Source: Azorinus chamasolen (lineage: Eukaryota; Mollusca; Bivalvia; Cardiida; Solecurtidae). Taken from it: a stretch of DNA of 64,000 bases. Below are positions 34,243 through 46,300 of the stretch, one piece after another. How positions within the stretch are numbered: position 1 is the stretch's first letter; the number at the start of each line of letters is the position of its first letter. A model generated the notes under the pieces. That model was not told where the DNA came from, searched no databases, and saw nothing but the letters and a program-made list of their open reading frames with translations. The stretch lies in assembly GCA_963576725.1 (NCBI GenBank), contig OY755252.1, positions 30,646,578-30,710,577 on the forward strand, read 5' to 3'. The position numbers and the translations under genes are program-made.

Positions 34243-35790
34243 TGATAACAGCTAATAACTCCAAAAATATTGATACCAGAGTTATGGCCCTTGTACATGA
34301 CACTTACTTTCATCATGCCCTTTCCATAAATAAAATGTCATTCCAATAGCATCAGTCGAACAGGAGTTATTGATCGGCCAAAAATGTAACAATGGGCAAT
34401 AACTCCAAAAGTATTGAAGCAAGAGTTATGGCCCTTGTTCATGACACTTTCTCTCATCATGCTCTCTCCATGTATGAAGTTTCAATACGATGGCAAGAGC
34501 CATGTAGGAGTTATCGTCCGGACAAGAAAGCGTTAAATAAAGGTACAACGGGCAATAACTCTAAATGTATTGAAGCCCAAGTTAAAGATCTTATGCATGA
34601 CACTTTCTCTTATTATGATCTTTCCATGTATGAAGTTTCACTCCAATGGCATGTGCCATACAGGAGTTATCGTCCTGACAAAAAATTGTGATTTTTTTTT
34701 ACAAAGGGCAATAACTCCAATATTAGTGAAGCCAGAGTTATGGACCTTGTGCATGATACTTCCTCTCGTCATGATCTTTCCATATATGAAGTTTCAATCC
34801 AATGGCATGAGCCATATAGGAGTTATCGTCCTGACAAAAAAGTGTGATTTTTTTTACAAGGGGCAATAACTCCTATATTAGTGAAGCCAGAGCCCAAGTT
34901 AAAGATCTTATGCATGACACTTTCTCTTATTATGATCTTTCCATGTATGAAGTTTCACTCCAATGGCATGTGCCATACAGGAGTTATCGTCCTGACAAAA
35001 AATTGTGATTTTTTTTACAAAGGGCAATAACTCCAATATTAGTGAAGCCAGAGTTATGGACCTTGTGCATTATACTTCCTCTCGTCATGATCTTTCCATA
35101 TATGAAGTTTCAATCCAATGGCATGAGCCATATAGGAGTTATCGTCCGGACAAAAAAGTGTGATTTTTTTTTACAAGGGGCAATAACTCCTATATTAGTG
35201 AAGCCAGAGTTATGGACCTTGTGCATGACACTTCCTCTCATTATGCTCTTTCCATATATGAAGTTTCAATCAACTGGCATCAGGCATATTGAAGTTATCG
35301 TCCGGACAAAAAAGTGTGAATTTTTTTACAAGGGGCAATAACTCCTATATTAGTGAAGCCAGAGTTATGGACCTTGTGCATAACACTTTCTCTTGTCATG
35401 ATCTTTCCATATATGAAGTTTCAATCCAATGGCAAGAACCATATTGGAGTTATTGTCTAGACAAAAAAGTGTGAAATTTTTTACAAGGGGCAATAACTCC
35501 TACATTAGTGAAGCCATAGTTATGGACCTTGTGCATGACATTTCCTCTCATTATGCTCTTTCCATATATGAAGATTCAATCCAATGGCATGAGTCATTTA
35601 GGAGTTATCGTCCGGACAAAAAAAGTGTGATTTTTTTTTACAAGGGGCAATAACTCCTATATAAGTGAAGCCAGAGTTATGGACCTTGTGCATGACACTT
35701 CCTCTCATTATGCTCTTTCCATATATGAAGTTTCAATCAACTGGCATCAGGCATATTGAAGTTATCGTCCGGACAAAAAGTGTGACGGAC
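34243..35790 (+). repeat. Tandem array, about ten units of ~155 bp
   Basis: The anchor GGCAATAACTCC recurs near 34397, 34552, 34708, 34863, 35024, 35180, 35335, 35490 and 35647, giving periods of 155-161 bp; a degenerate first unit starts near 34243. Each unit contains GAAGCCAGAGTTATGGACC and GGAGTTATCGTCCGGACA. The unit at 34863 is chimeric. Length and host resemble the old bivalve satellite class of ~160 bp (BIV160), but identity was not tested. The translations of this array are not genes. Confidence 0.85.
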
Positions 35791-35811
35791 AGACGGACGG
35801 ACATACTAACA

Positions 35812-36054
35812 AATGGGTAGTTGTGTGACTTTTTCCTTTGATCTTTTCTTGTGGGACTAGTCCCACAAGAAAAACTATTTTTGGCTCTAACTTTGGAAAA
35901 GAATGATCTGGAAGCTAACCCTAACCCTAACCCTATGTCCCACAACTGGCCAGGTTAATGTCACAAGAAATGGCCAGGTTAATGTCACAAGAGATGGCCA
36001 GGTTAATGATTTTACTTGTGTGACTAGTTAGAAAAAGTCACACAACTACCCATT
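35812..36054. mobile_element. MITE with 24-bp perfect TIRs carrying telomere-like repeats
   Basis: The ends start AATGGGTAGTTGTGTGAC and are perfectly inverted over 24 bp. Inside are a perfect palindrome (CTTGTGGGACTAGTCCCACA region, 35846-35877), 3.5 units of CCCTAA at 35915-35935, and two to three units of a 24-bp repeat (TGGCCAGGTTAATGTCACAA). It is inserted in the microsatellite of element f. Confidence 0.75.
35915..35935 (-). repeat. Interstitial telomere-like (TTAGGG)3.5
   Basis: CTAACCCTAACCCTAACCC plus two bases. TTAGGG is the usual metazoan telomere unit. It sits inside a MITE, so it is not a chromosome end. Confidence 0.8.
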
Positions 36055-36392
36055 GGTGAGTGCGGACGGACTGACGGACGGACAGACAACTCTCACGAAA
36101 ACAATATGTCTCCCCCATATAAATATAGGGGGAGACATAATAATAACACCTTAAGTGACACACAACAGACAAAATAGATATACATGTATCAATTTTATGT
36201 TGAAAATATATTTATAATGCAGATGTATTTCAATTGCACATTAAGATGACTGCAAGTCGTTAAAATGGATTACTTATACAAGTTATGTATATGATAAATA
36301 AACATATCCATTTTATACAATGTGTATAAATAAGTATTATCACAGTAGTAGATAAAGTAAATTGTTAACAAATTCATAGCATACAATAAATT

Positions 36393-36520
36393 AACCCTTA
36401 TCCTGTCGAACGGGACCTATCATCATTTGCAAACAGCTTGGATCCAGATGAGATGCCAAGTATCTTGGCGTCTCATCAGGATCCAAGCTGTTTGACACTC
36501 ATTAATCATTATTTCCTTAA
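36393..36520 (-). mobile_element. MITE family B, copy 2
   Basis: TTAACCCTTATCCTG start; core GCTTGGATCCAGATGAGATG / GCGTCTCATCAGGATCC, an A-A mismatch between the arms. Confidence 0.65.
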
Positions 36521-36552
36521 ACGAATCACAAGTAAGTAAACATTGCTTCAAC

Positions 36553-36715
36553 AGAGCTACAGATAAAGGTGCGTACTCAAGTACTAAGATCGTCATTTCT
36601 TCACTAAACCCTGTGTTATGACCACTCTTTCAAATCATCTCCTCGAGACATAGGGTTTGGTGGAGAAAAAAATTCTATATATTTTTTTTAAATTACGCAT
36701 CTTATCCGGACCTCT
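36553..36715. mobile_element. MITE family G, copy 2
   Basis: GAGCTACAGATAAAGGTGCG start, CTAAACCCTGTGTTATGACC and CTCGAGACATAGGGTTTGGT arms. The core is shortened. Confidence 0.65.
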
Positions 36716-36990
36716 GCTTCATATCAAACTTTGAGCAAACATTGGTTTTTTTTCGGCAGGATAAGAATTCAAGGTTTTCAATCACAGAAAATAAAAATGT
36801 GTCCGTGTAAAAACAGTCACACTACAAACATAAGTATTATAGTAATGTGTGTTAAACTATGAATATATACAGTAGCATAAATAAATAAAAACAACATACC
36901 CAATTGCCCAGCAAGGACATAATTAACTCGAGAAAACTAAATGCAGATGTCAACGCTCATCTGTTACTGTGGAAATCAATATTAAATTAT

Positions 36991-37232
36991 AAACCCTTTC
37001 CTTCATATAAGCGTGTTTTCACGCATGCAAACGGAGTAGACCATGATCGGACGGCTCCTATACAAGCCGTCTGATCAGGGTCTGCTTTTTTTGCTAATGG
37101 AATTTGAAAGGTCTATTTCTTTACTTTCTAAAATGGCTGCAATGTTCCACCTTCTATATTCTATTGCAACTGTTTTGCTCATGAATATTCAGTAAGTATT
37201 GAAATTTGAAATAAACATAAAACAGGGAAAGG
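36991..37232 (-). mobile_element. MITE family A, copy
   Basis: AAACCCTTTCCTTCATATAA start. Core GACGGCTCCTATACAAGCCG. The right arm ends ATAAAACAGGGAAAGG. Confidence 0.7.
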
Positions 37233-37608
37233 CCATAACTCTTTAACCCTTTATCCATTGAATATTTTTGTAAGAATTAATGATATTACAAATTTTAATT
37301 AGATCAATTTTATAATAGCACATGGTAAGAGTCAATGAATGGAGGTAATTCAAAATCAAATGCTACAGTTTAGATGTGTGCGTGTGACACATTGTCTGTG
37401 TATGCACAATTGTCGAATGTTGTCATTGCAATATAGAAATATGGCTCAGATAAAATCGGACAGCTGCCTAAATAGACACACAAATACACATACAACCACC
37501 ATTGTTGCAATTTATAACAATATTGTTGAGGTTATCACAAGTTCAACTTAAGTGACAGGTTACATGTATTTTATATCATTAATTATTAAGTTGAACTTGT
37601 GTACATGT

Positions 37609-37814
37609 ACAGTATAATCTCTCTATAACGACCACTAAATTACATCAAGAATTTTGTGTTAAAGGCAGGTGGATGCTTAGAGCAAGGTGAAAGTAAAACA
37701 GAACGCTCCTATGGGAGCGTTCTGTTTTACTGTCACCTTGCTTTAAGCAGCCACCTGCTCTAAATACCAACCAGTTAACACAAGTTAGTGGTCGTTATAG
37801 AGAGGTTTTACTGT
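37609..37814. mobile_element. MITE family E, copy 1
   Basis: ACAGTATAATCTCTCTATAA to GAGAGGTTTTACTGT. Core GTAAAACAGAACGCTCCTAT with its inverted partner. TA-flanked CAGT ends are typical of pogo/Tigger-type elements. Confidence 0.8.
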
Positions 37815-37817
37815 ATG

Positions 37818-38015
37818 TGCAAATACAATGTCATGCACTCAGTGTTTTCCAATACAATGTCATGTACTCGATTTCTACAAATACAATGTCATGTACTCAT
37901 TTTCTACCAAGACAATGTCATGTACACAATTTTTACAAATACAATGTCATGTACACAATTTTTACAAATACGTTGTATGTACACAATTTTTACAAATATA
38001 ATGTTATGTACTATA
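37818..38015 (+). repeat. Minisatellite, ~30-bp unit, about seven copies
   Basis: ACAAATACAATGTCATGTAC recurs every ~30 bp, with the last copies drifting (ACGTTGTATGTAC). It begins directly at the right end of the family E MITE. Confidence 0.8.
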
Positions 38016-38043
38016 TCTGTTCCATAATGATCACAAGGTCCAT

Positions 38044-38255
38044 AACTCTTTGCACGCTAAGTAATTTTTCATCTGCAACAATTGTCGTCTGCTTCAATTC
38101 TTAAAATAAACTTTCTCTCATTTTTTTGCGAAAATATTGTCAAGATGACAAACAGTTTGGATCCTGATGAGACGCCGCATTTTGCGGCGTCTCATCTGGA
38201 TCCAAACTGTTTGCATAGGTAATCACAGTTTCGCCGCTAGCGTGCAAAGAGATAA
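38044..38255 (+). mobile_element. MITE family B, copy 3
   Basis: Ends CTCTTTGCACGCTA / TAGCGTGCAAAGAG. Core GATGAGACGCCGCATTTTG and inverted partner. Near-identical over its length to 46899-47111, so both moved recently. Confidence 0.8.
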
Positions 38256-38274
38256 CCTGTGAATTCTATTTATC

Positions 38275-38391
38275 AAAATGGTTTCAAACTACAAAATTCT
38301 AAAATTTGCCTTTAATCTAGTTAATGCTCCTTTTTGGTAGATTTATTCAAAGAGGATGTATCTAAAAATAGTCTATGAGGTAATGGGTTAA
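38275..38391 (+). repeat. MITE family D, right half
   Basis: AAATGGTTTCAAACTACAAA to GAGGTAATGGGTTAA. The left arm is missing, probably replaced by the adjacent B element. Confidence 0.6.
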
Positions 38392-38508
38392 CATGTATCA
38401 ACTGCCCAGTAAGTCCAGATGAGAATTCTGAGTAACTCGATGTCTCATCAGGACCATAACTATATGAAACTGTGACATATTCATGAACAAAATAATGACA
38501 TCATAATA

Positions 38509-38758
38509 TTAACCCTTCACTTGCTGAATTTTAAAATTCATTTCTCATTCTTTACCCATGCCCTGTTGTATAACTACATATATCTTCACTGTGTACAAGT
38601 ATTTCGCTGTGCAATCACTCAAGTGGAGTGCACTGGTTGCACAATCAACTTGTAAATAGTGCAGACCCTGATGAGACAGCTCCTGCAGGAGCTGTCTCAT
38701 CTGGGTCTTCACTATTTAGAGGTAGGTATATTGACGTGAATAGCAAGCGAAGGGTTAA
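38509..38758 (+). mobile_element. MITE family C, copy 3
   Basis: TTAACCCTTCACTTGCTG to CAAGCGAAGGGTTAA with core CAGCTCCTGCAGGAGCTG. Confidence 0.8.
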
Positions 38759-38925
38759 TTAGATTATTGTTATAATAGCAAATGGACAGAACCTGTATTA
38801 TAAACATATCTATATTATATCATAAGCAGACAGAGCAGACCCTGATCCTGTAGAAGCCATATGATATGGGTCTCTACTTTGCTTGCAAAGACATAGAAAG
38901 GCATATTTACGGAGTAAAGCGTTAA
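38755..38925 (-). repeat. MITE family A2 fragment
   Basis: AGCAGACCCTGATCCTG and GGTCTCTACTTTGCTTGC, ending GGAGTAAAGCGTTAA. The hairpin tip is partly lost. Confidence 0.6.
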
Positions 38926-39124
38926 CTCAGATATACAACAGTCTGCTCTGTTTTCTTTAGTATAGAAAATATAGGTCTGATTCTACAATTTCTGTAGTGG
39001 CCAAAACTTCATGTGTCCATAGGCCATAAAAACCCAACAGCTAATAAATATTCATGCTGTCATTATATCTTGACGCTCATGGATATTCATGAAGTAAAAA
39101 TAATTATTTTCTCATAAAAAATCA

Positions 39125-39240
39125 CCCAACTGGAATTCATCAACACATACTCAAAAACAAACTCAAAATTTGTCCAATCAGATATCTGAAAATACACTCA
39201 GACTCAAATTAAGATGTTTTATAACCTTGGACCCTGATAA
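39125..39240. repeat. Half copy of the 61838 palindrome family
   Basis: TTTGTCCAATCAG and CACTCAGACTCAAATTAAG, then TTTTATAACCTTGGACCCTG, match one arm of the palindrome at 61838-61955. Confidence 0.45.
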
Positions 39241-39296
39241 ACATTATGCTGAAGACTGAAGTCTTGACAATGAAATTGGTATTTCTACAGTAACAC

Positions 39297-39493
39297 CACT
39301 CTATAACGGCCGATAAATTGTGTTAGTTAGTTGGTATATCGGGCAGGTGGCTGCTTAAAGTAAGGTGAAAGTAAAACAGAACACTCCTATAAGAGTGTTC
39401 TGTTTTACTTTCACCTTGTTTTAAGCAGCCACCTGCCTTTAACACTAAATCCTTAATGTACTTTAGTGGCCGTTATAGAGAGGTTTATACTGT
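39297..39493. mobile_element. MITE family E, copy 2
   Basis: ACAGTAACACCACTCTATAA to GAGAGGTTTATACTGT. Core GAACACTCCTATAAGAGTGT. It is recognisable from GGCAGGTGGCTGCTTAAAG. Confidence 0.75.
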
Positions 39494-39529
39494 ACTCACA
39501 CACTGAATCTTAAGGGCAGGAATCATGAC

Positions 39530-39985
39530 ACTGTGAATATTATTTAGATAAAGTATTATAACTGCAGACCAATGTTTGAAACTGTAAAATGAGACCTATA
39601 TTATTCCACAAACAAACAGAAAAGGGGCAGACCCTGATCAGACGGCTTATACATGAGCAGGGTTACAGATAAGGGGAGTATTGGGGTATTTACCCAATTA
39701 AAATTGTGGAAAAAGCAATTGTTTTTCAAAACAATGAGTAACACAAAGCAAATAAATATAGCAAAAAGCAAAAGAAATTTAGAATACCTAATGAGAATAT
39801 GAATAATACCCAATTACGAAAATTGCCAATACCCAATAAAAATTGCAAAAACCCAATTCTGTAAAAAATCAAGGAGTAAATACCCAATTGCATCAAAACC
39901 TTATCTGTAACCCTGCATGAGCCTTCTGATACGGGTCTACTCTGTTTGCAAAGGCATAAAAAAGGCTTTTCTATCTGGTGAAAGT
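39530..39985 (+). mobile_element. MITE family A interrupted by another element
   Basis: The left arm GGGGCAGACCCTGATCAGAC (39625-39645) and right arm GGGTCTACTCTGTTTGCAAA (39933-39952) are separated by a 258-bp insertion exactly at the hairpin tip. Confidence 0.65.
39658..39915. mobile_element. 258-bp TIR element nested in a family A hairpin
   Basis: Perfect 17-bp ends CAGGGTTACAGATAAGG and its inverse. Flanked by CATGAG at 39652-39657 and 39916-39921. The interior is rich in ACCCAATT/AATTGGGT repeats. The CAGGG ends suggest hAT, but the 6-7 bp duplication is shorter than usual. Confidence 0.75.
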
Positions 39986-40044
39986 TTAATCTTAGTAAGT
40001 GGTATATATATATATACAATTTCAAGTAAAATATTGCATGCAAA

Positions 40045-40339
40045 TTACACCTTCAACTTCTCAAGTGCTGTTTGGAGGCCATCTTTGCTTATCTTCTCCT
40101 CAACCTCCCCAATTTCGTCCTCGAACGAAGCCGTACCAGTGGACAGAAGTCCGAAGAGTTTGTCCAGCTTTGTCAGGTCTGGCATTGTCCTACTAAACTT
40201 AAATCGAAGAGGGCTATAGCCTAATGCATTCAGAGCTGGGACCATTTGCCCATTGCAGTGTTGATTGTACAGGAAGGAAACAAACACAAGCTTGGCAGGG
40301 TATACTTCATCATGGTATTTCTTGTAAAGGTCAGCAAAG
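40045..40339 (-). CDS. VWA gene exon 9 (C-terminus and stop)
   Basis: Acceptor CTATTTTTAG then CTTTGCTGACC. TAA stop at 40047-40045. Encodes FADLYKKYHDEVYPAKLVFV and the C-terminal acidic/basic helix. The acceptor lies in a 41-bp tandem duplication with a decoy copy at 40381-40390. Confidence 0.88.
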
Positions 40340-43300
40340 CTAAAAATAGAAACAGGAAATTGCTAATTAGAGTAGCAAAGCTAAAAATAGAAACAGGAAG
40401 TTGCTAATTATTAGTAGCAAACCTAACAAGAGGGCCAAGATGGCCCTTAATCGCTCACCTGATAACCATAGATTTAAGATTTTTGCTGGGTAGCCCATGG
40501 GTAGGGCCAATATTGACCTTAGGGACAATATTTGAACAATGTTGATAGTGGATCATGAGCAGTGGTTCTTCAGAACAAGATTTTAAAAGATTTAGTATAT
40601 TGATTTTATCAAGACAGTCATTCTGACCAATGAATATTGGGCTAAAAATGTGCCTTCTAGAGTAATTTTTCTAAGATTTGACCTAGTGACCTACTTTTTA
40701 TTCCCACCCAACCCATGATCACACTTAACCTTGATATCACCAAGACAAACACTCTGAGCAAGTTTGAGAAAGACTGGGCTAAAAATGTGGCCACTGGAGT
40801 GTAAACTAGATTTTTCTAAGATATGACCCAGTGACCTACTTTTTGACCTCACATGATCCACTTTCAAACTTGTCCAAGATTTTATTAGGGCAATCATTCT
40901 GGCCAATTTTCATGAAGATTTGGCTATAAATGTGACCTCAAGAGTGTTCACAAGGTTTTCCTACTAATTGACCTAGTGACCTAGTTTTTAACCCCTCATA
41001 ACACATTTTCAAACTGTTTTCAGATTTTATCAAGACAATCATTATGACTAAGTTTCATGAAGATTGGACAAAAAATGTGACCACTAGAATTTTCACAAGG
41101 TTTTTCTACTGTTTGACATAGTGACCTAGTTTTTAACTCCACTTGACCCACTTTCGAACTCGTCCGCGATTTTATCAAAACATTCATTCTGACCAAGTTT
41201 CATGAAGATTGGACTAAAATTGTGACCACTAGAGTGTTCACATGGTTTTTCTACTGTTTGACCTAGTGACTAGTTTTTTTTACCCCACATGACCCACTTT
41301 CGAAATCGTCCGGGATTTTATCAAGACAATCAGTCTGACCAAGTTTCATGAACATTAGACTAAAATTGTGACCACTAGAGTGTTCACAAGCAAATTGTTG
41401 ACGACGCACGACGGACATTCAAGTATACCAAAAGCTCACCCTGAGCTTTGCTCAGGTGAGCTAAAAATAGAAACAGGAAGTTGCTAATTAAGGTAGCATT
41501 TATTAACCCTTTCTCGTTTTAACCTTTTACTCCATAAATACGCCTTTGCTCCTATAGGAGCCGTCTGATAAGGGTCTGCTCTGTTTACTAATGGTATAAT
41601 ATAGATCTAATTTTACAAGGTCTGTCATGTTCTATGTTCATATACCATTATCAAAAATGATCTAATAAATATTCATGAAGTCAAAATTTCTTATATCAAT
41701 ATTCATGGTGTAAAGGGTTAATATTCATGTAAAAAATAATAACATAATGAATATGTATTGGCTGATTTTTATAATAGTTTTAAATTATGTACATATGATC
41801 TTTTGGTGTCTGTAGAAATGGTATAGTCTATCCTGTTTACAAAGGTATAAAGTGTTTCTATGACGGAAATGGTGAACCCTTTCCCTGTTCCATGTTTATT
41901 TCAAATTTCAATACCTATTGAATATTCATGGACAAAAATAGTTATAATAAAATATGGAAGGTGGAACATTGTAGCCATTTTAGAAAGTACAGAAACAGAT
42001 CTATCAAATTCCATTAGCAAACAGAGCAGACCCAGATCAGACGGCTCCTATAGGAGCCATCTGATCTGGGTCTACTCTGTTTGCAGATGCATGAAAACAT
42101 GGTTATATGAGGGAAAGGGTTAAGATGTATGCCAAATTATACTGAATTCTATCAAACCGAAATGAAGTTATGCATGGACAAAATCAGAAATACACATGCC
42201 CTCACATACAGATGGATGCACACATATAAACTCATTGTCATCGTGGTGATTATATAGGACTGGCCAAAATCAGCTCAACAACACATATGATCAGTGAACT
42301 TCACATGGAAACAATAAACTTACTTGTGATTATTGCATTGTCCATTCTCTTCTTCATCAGTGACAACGATGAAAGTCTTGACAACTTCTTTCTTCTCATA
42401 GAATGGCCACAAGCTAGCCGCAGGCGTTGTTCCTCCACCCGCCTTGGTATCAACGGCTAGCTGTAGAACCTAATTAAAGCAACAATGACAACCACAATTA
42501 ATTATCGGGGTATTAATACAGTAGAACCCCTCTAATGTGACCACTTAATGATTAAATATGGGTGTCTTTATAAGCAAGTGGTTGCTTAATGCAGGAAAAA
42601 AGTAATGTAGAAAGCTTCTCTACATTAATTTTTGTCCTGCATTAAGCTACCAACTGCCTCTATCACCCATAATTATACCTCTTTTAGGTGGTCACATTAG
42701 AAGAGTTTTACTGTATAATATTAGTAATCCTGCTTTTAACTCATTCCCTCCTACTGATGACTTAAGACACCTCTCTAAATGTCTTCTTCTTTTTTTTAAA
42801 CCATTATGATAAGTAGAGCATTTGCTCCATTGGAGCAAATGCTCTATTCATCACAATGGTTTCAAACCTTCACAATTCTAAAAATTCAAATTTTCTCTAG
42901 CAAATGCTCCTGGATTTATTCAAAAAGGTTGAGTCTAAAAATAGTCTAGGAGGGAATGGGTTAAACTGCTAACTTCAGTATTACAACAAAATCATTAAAT
43001 GTATCCATCTGTCTACCATGCAGCAAAAATTCTCAATATTTTTAATATTTCCGTGATAAGGTGATGACCCTCTGTCAGGATACACCCTAATTATCATTAG
43101 TAGTCTGATAAACAAACTTAGGCAAATAATGTAGACCATGATCAGCCTATACCTGAAGGTGTACTTTGATAAAAGTCTCTACTAACTACTTGATACTTGG
43201 TCAGTCTATTTTAACCTTTTCCCTGTTCAATGTTCATATAAGATATAATGACATCATATAATATATAATAATAAAGCGTAATATGACACAGACAGATAAA

Positions 43301-46300
43301 CTTACGGAAGGGATGAAATTGGTTTACCCATGTTCTAAATAAATTCTTTTTTATTATTATTCTTATCTACATGTATATATAAATATTAAATATATTTTAG
43401 TTTAAGTGTTCTATAATTACACATTCAATATACCCTGTTTTGTATATAAAATGTATCTATGTGAAGCGCTTTTGAACGCACATATCCTGTGTGAAAAGAG
43501 CGCTATATAAATGTGGTATAATAATAATAATAATGATAATCATGATTATTTATTAGCCTATTTTTATAATGTTAACTTTTCAAGGATAGTTTTGCTTTGA
43601 CAAAAACTGTAGAAACAAATCAATATCATGCCAAAAGCATACAGAGCAGACCCTGATTAGATGGCTCCTGTACTGGATCTCCACTGTTTGCAAAGGCATG
43701 AATAGGTGTTTATATGAGGGAAAGGGTTGAATTTATCAAGATAGTGCAAGTGAGTTATTTAGCATAACAAACTGATGGAAATGGTAGATCGGGTGTCTGA
43801 ATACTTGAGGTAATTAGGGTCATACTTGTGCCAAGTTTAACCCATTACCTCATAGGCTATTTTTAGATCCAACCACTTTGAATAAATCTACCGAAAAGGA
43901 GCTTTAACAAGAGAAAAGGAAAATTTTAGAATTCTGTAGTTGAAACCATTGTGATAAATACAGCATTTGCTCCTAGGAGCAAATGCTCTATTTATCACAA
44001 TGATTTCAACAGGTGACTTTTGCAGAGGCATCAATATGAGGGAATGGATTAATGAAGCTAGCTCTGAAGATGTTTGGAGTTATGACCAGAGGCTAAAGTG
44101 ATTCTTTCTCCAACCTGTCTACATTGACCATCAAAACAGACTCTTGTTCTGGGTTTAACCTTTTAAGTAGGCATGTACAGCAGCAACTGAGTTCAGGATA
44201 GGAATGGCTTTCAGCCAACCTATTAAGCTAACGGTTGACCCAGTAGTCATGTACAGTGGCAACTGAGTTCAGGATAAGAATGGCTTTCAGCCAACCTATC
44301 AAGCTAACAGTTGACCCAATAGTCATATAAATGGAATGATTTTCAGTCAGCCCATTTATTCTAATTTATGATATTGATGAGCATGGCTATCAGTCAACTT
44401 GTCTGTATCAAGTTTGTTAATACAGATTATTCTAATTTGTGATATTGATGAGCATGGATTTCAGTCAACTTGTCTGTATCAAGTTTTGTTAATACAGATT
44501 ATTCTAATTTGTGATATTGATGAGCATGGATTTCAGTCAACTTGTCTGTATCAAGTTTGTTAATACAGTTTATCTATATTATTTCATAAGCAAACAGAGC
44601 AGACCCTGATCAGACGGAGCCATCTGAATTTGGTCTACTCTGTTTGCATTTAGGTGAAGAAAGGTGTATTGAGTAAAGGTTTATGACAGGTGCTAGCTTA
44701 ATGCAGAATGAGAGTTATGCATAAAGCTCCTTTAGGAGCTTTCTTCATTACTTTCGTCCAGCATTATTCAATAACATAGTCTTATAGAACCCCATCTACA
44801 TGTATATTCTTTATATGGTTCAGGTAGTACCTCTGTAATACATGTATAAATTTTTGAGTTTCATGTCAAGTATATATATTAGTAAGAGATCATCACAACA
44901 TGACAATTGATAATACAAATGATTTAACCCTTTCCTCCATAAATACACCTTTCTACACATATGTAAAAGTCACTTTATGAAACCATTGTGTGCTCTATTT
45001 ATCACAATGGTTTCAACACTACACAATTCTAAAATTTTCCTTTTCTATAGTTAAAGGGTCTTTTCTGTAGATTTATTCAAAGTGGTTGGATCTAAAAATA
45101 GCCTATGAGGTAATGGGTTAATGGCATGTGAACCCACACATTAATTGCAATGAAGAAACTGCAGAATCATGTCTATGTTACAGACTTTTTCACTCATGAA
45201 ACTTTATACATGATTCCATGACTTAATGAATATTCATTGACCGAATTTTATAATGGTCACTTAACAAATGAATGTAGAAGTTTATCTTTTTATTTCGTAA
45301 GCAAACAGAGCAGTTCTGGTCTGGGTCTACTCTGTTTGCAAGTGTGTGAAAAAAAGATAAAGCAAACAGAGCAGACCCTAATAGTCAGATGGCTCCTACA
45401 AGAAGTGGTATACATGCAGTAACAGGATAAATGAAAATGAACAGAATTAAAACAGACAAGTTTTCCATAGACAAAATAATTGTGGTTCTCCCTATGACAT
45501 TGAAACTTGTGTCATGCTATATCTCTCTCATTTCAACTTACTTCTTCAATGTTCTTCGGCAGATACGGGGCATATCTGTTTTCAGTGTTGAAGAACACGA
45601 GCTGGGCTGAGGTTATGGCGGTTAGAATTCCAGCAATGATTGAACTTGTCCTGATTGCAACCTCCATAGAGCCAGAGGCGTCCCCTATCACAACAATTGG
45701 GGCTTCCAGTGAAAGACTGAAACACACCAATACCGATCTTTACCTGATGAATATTCAAGTAATAAAGAAATACATCATGAATATTTATTAGTCTAATTTA
45801 ACAACGCTATAAAGTTAGTCGTCTCCACATGATGCAAGCTGTTTAACACTAAGTCAATGCATGTAGGTTTTTAACCCTTTACTCCATAAATATGCCTTCC
45901 TATGCCTTTGCAAACAGAGTAGACACAGATCAGATGGCGCCTATAGGAGCCGTCTGATCAGGGTCTATGCCGTGTGCTTTTGACCTGATATTGATCCAAT
46001 TCTACAGTTTTTGTCAAAGCGAAAATATTTCCGTGAAAAGTTTGTACGTGTATTATAAAGATTTAGATACTAAATAATCATGTTGTTATTATTTCCTACA
46101 TGAATACAGAACAGGGAAAGGGTTAACCCTTACATTGCGGGACACGAGTCACTAGTGTCCTTTGCAAACAGTGTAGACCCATATGAGAGGGCTCCTAGAG
46201 GAGCCCTCTCATCAGGGTCTTCACTGTTTGTCATGTTACACTTTTCTTTAGAAAACATCCCTAAATATTCACTATAAGCTTGACCTATTTGAAATTTTGG

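Larger units (their letters stand above)
34114..36139 (+). mobile_element. Helentron-like element f with a 155-bp tandem array
   Basis: Starts AACTAGAGGTTTTTGTCAC, with subterminal GATGTCTCCCCTC. About ten tandem units follow, then a GGAC microsatellite (35785-35803, resuming at 36058-36090). The terminal hairpin is at 36105-36139 (TATGTCTCCCCC / GGGGGAGACATA). The microsatellite is interrupted by a MITE at 35812-36054. Confidence 0.6.

Noticed and set aside
34392..35653. Series of similar ~100-codon open frames in the 155-bp array
   Set aside because: They follow the tandem repeat period exactly and have no start context or family motif. They are repeat translations, not a protein family.
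34243..35790. Possible CRISPR-like array
   Set aside because: Units are contiguous ~155-bp repeats without unique spacers, in a eukaryotic context.
35915..35935. Possible chromosome end from CCCTAA repeats
   Set aside because: Only 3.5 units, inside a MITE, with ordinary sequence on both sides.
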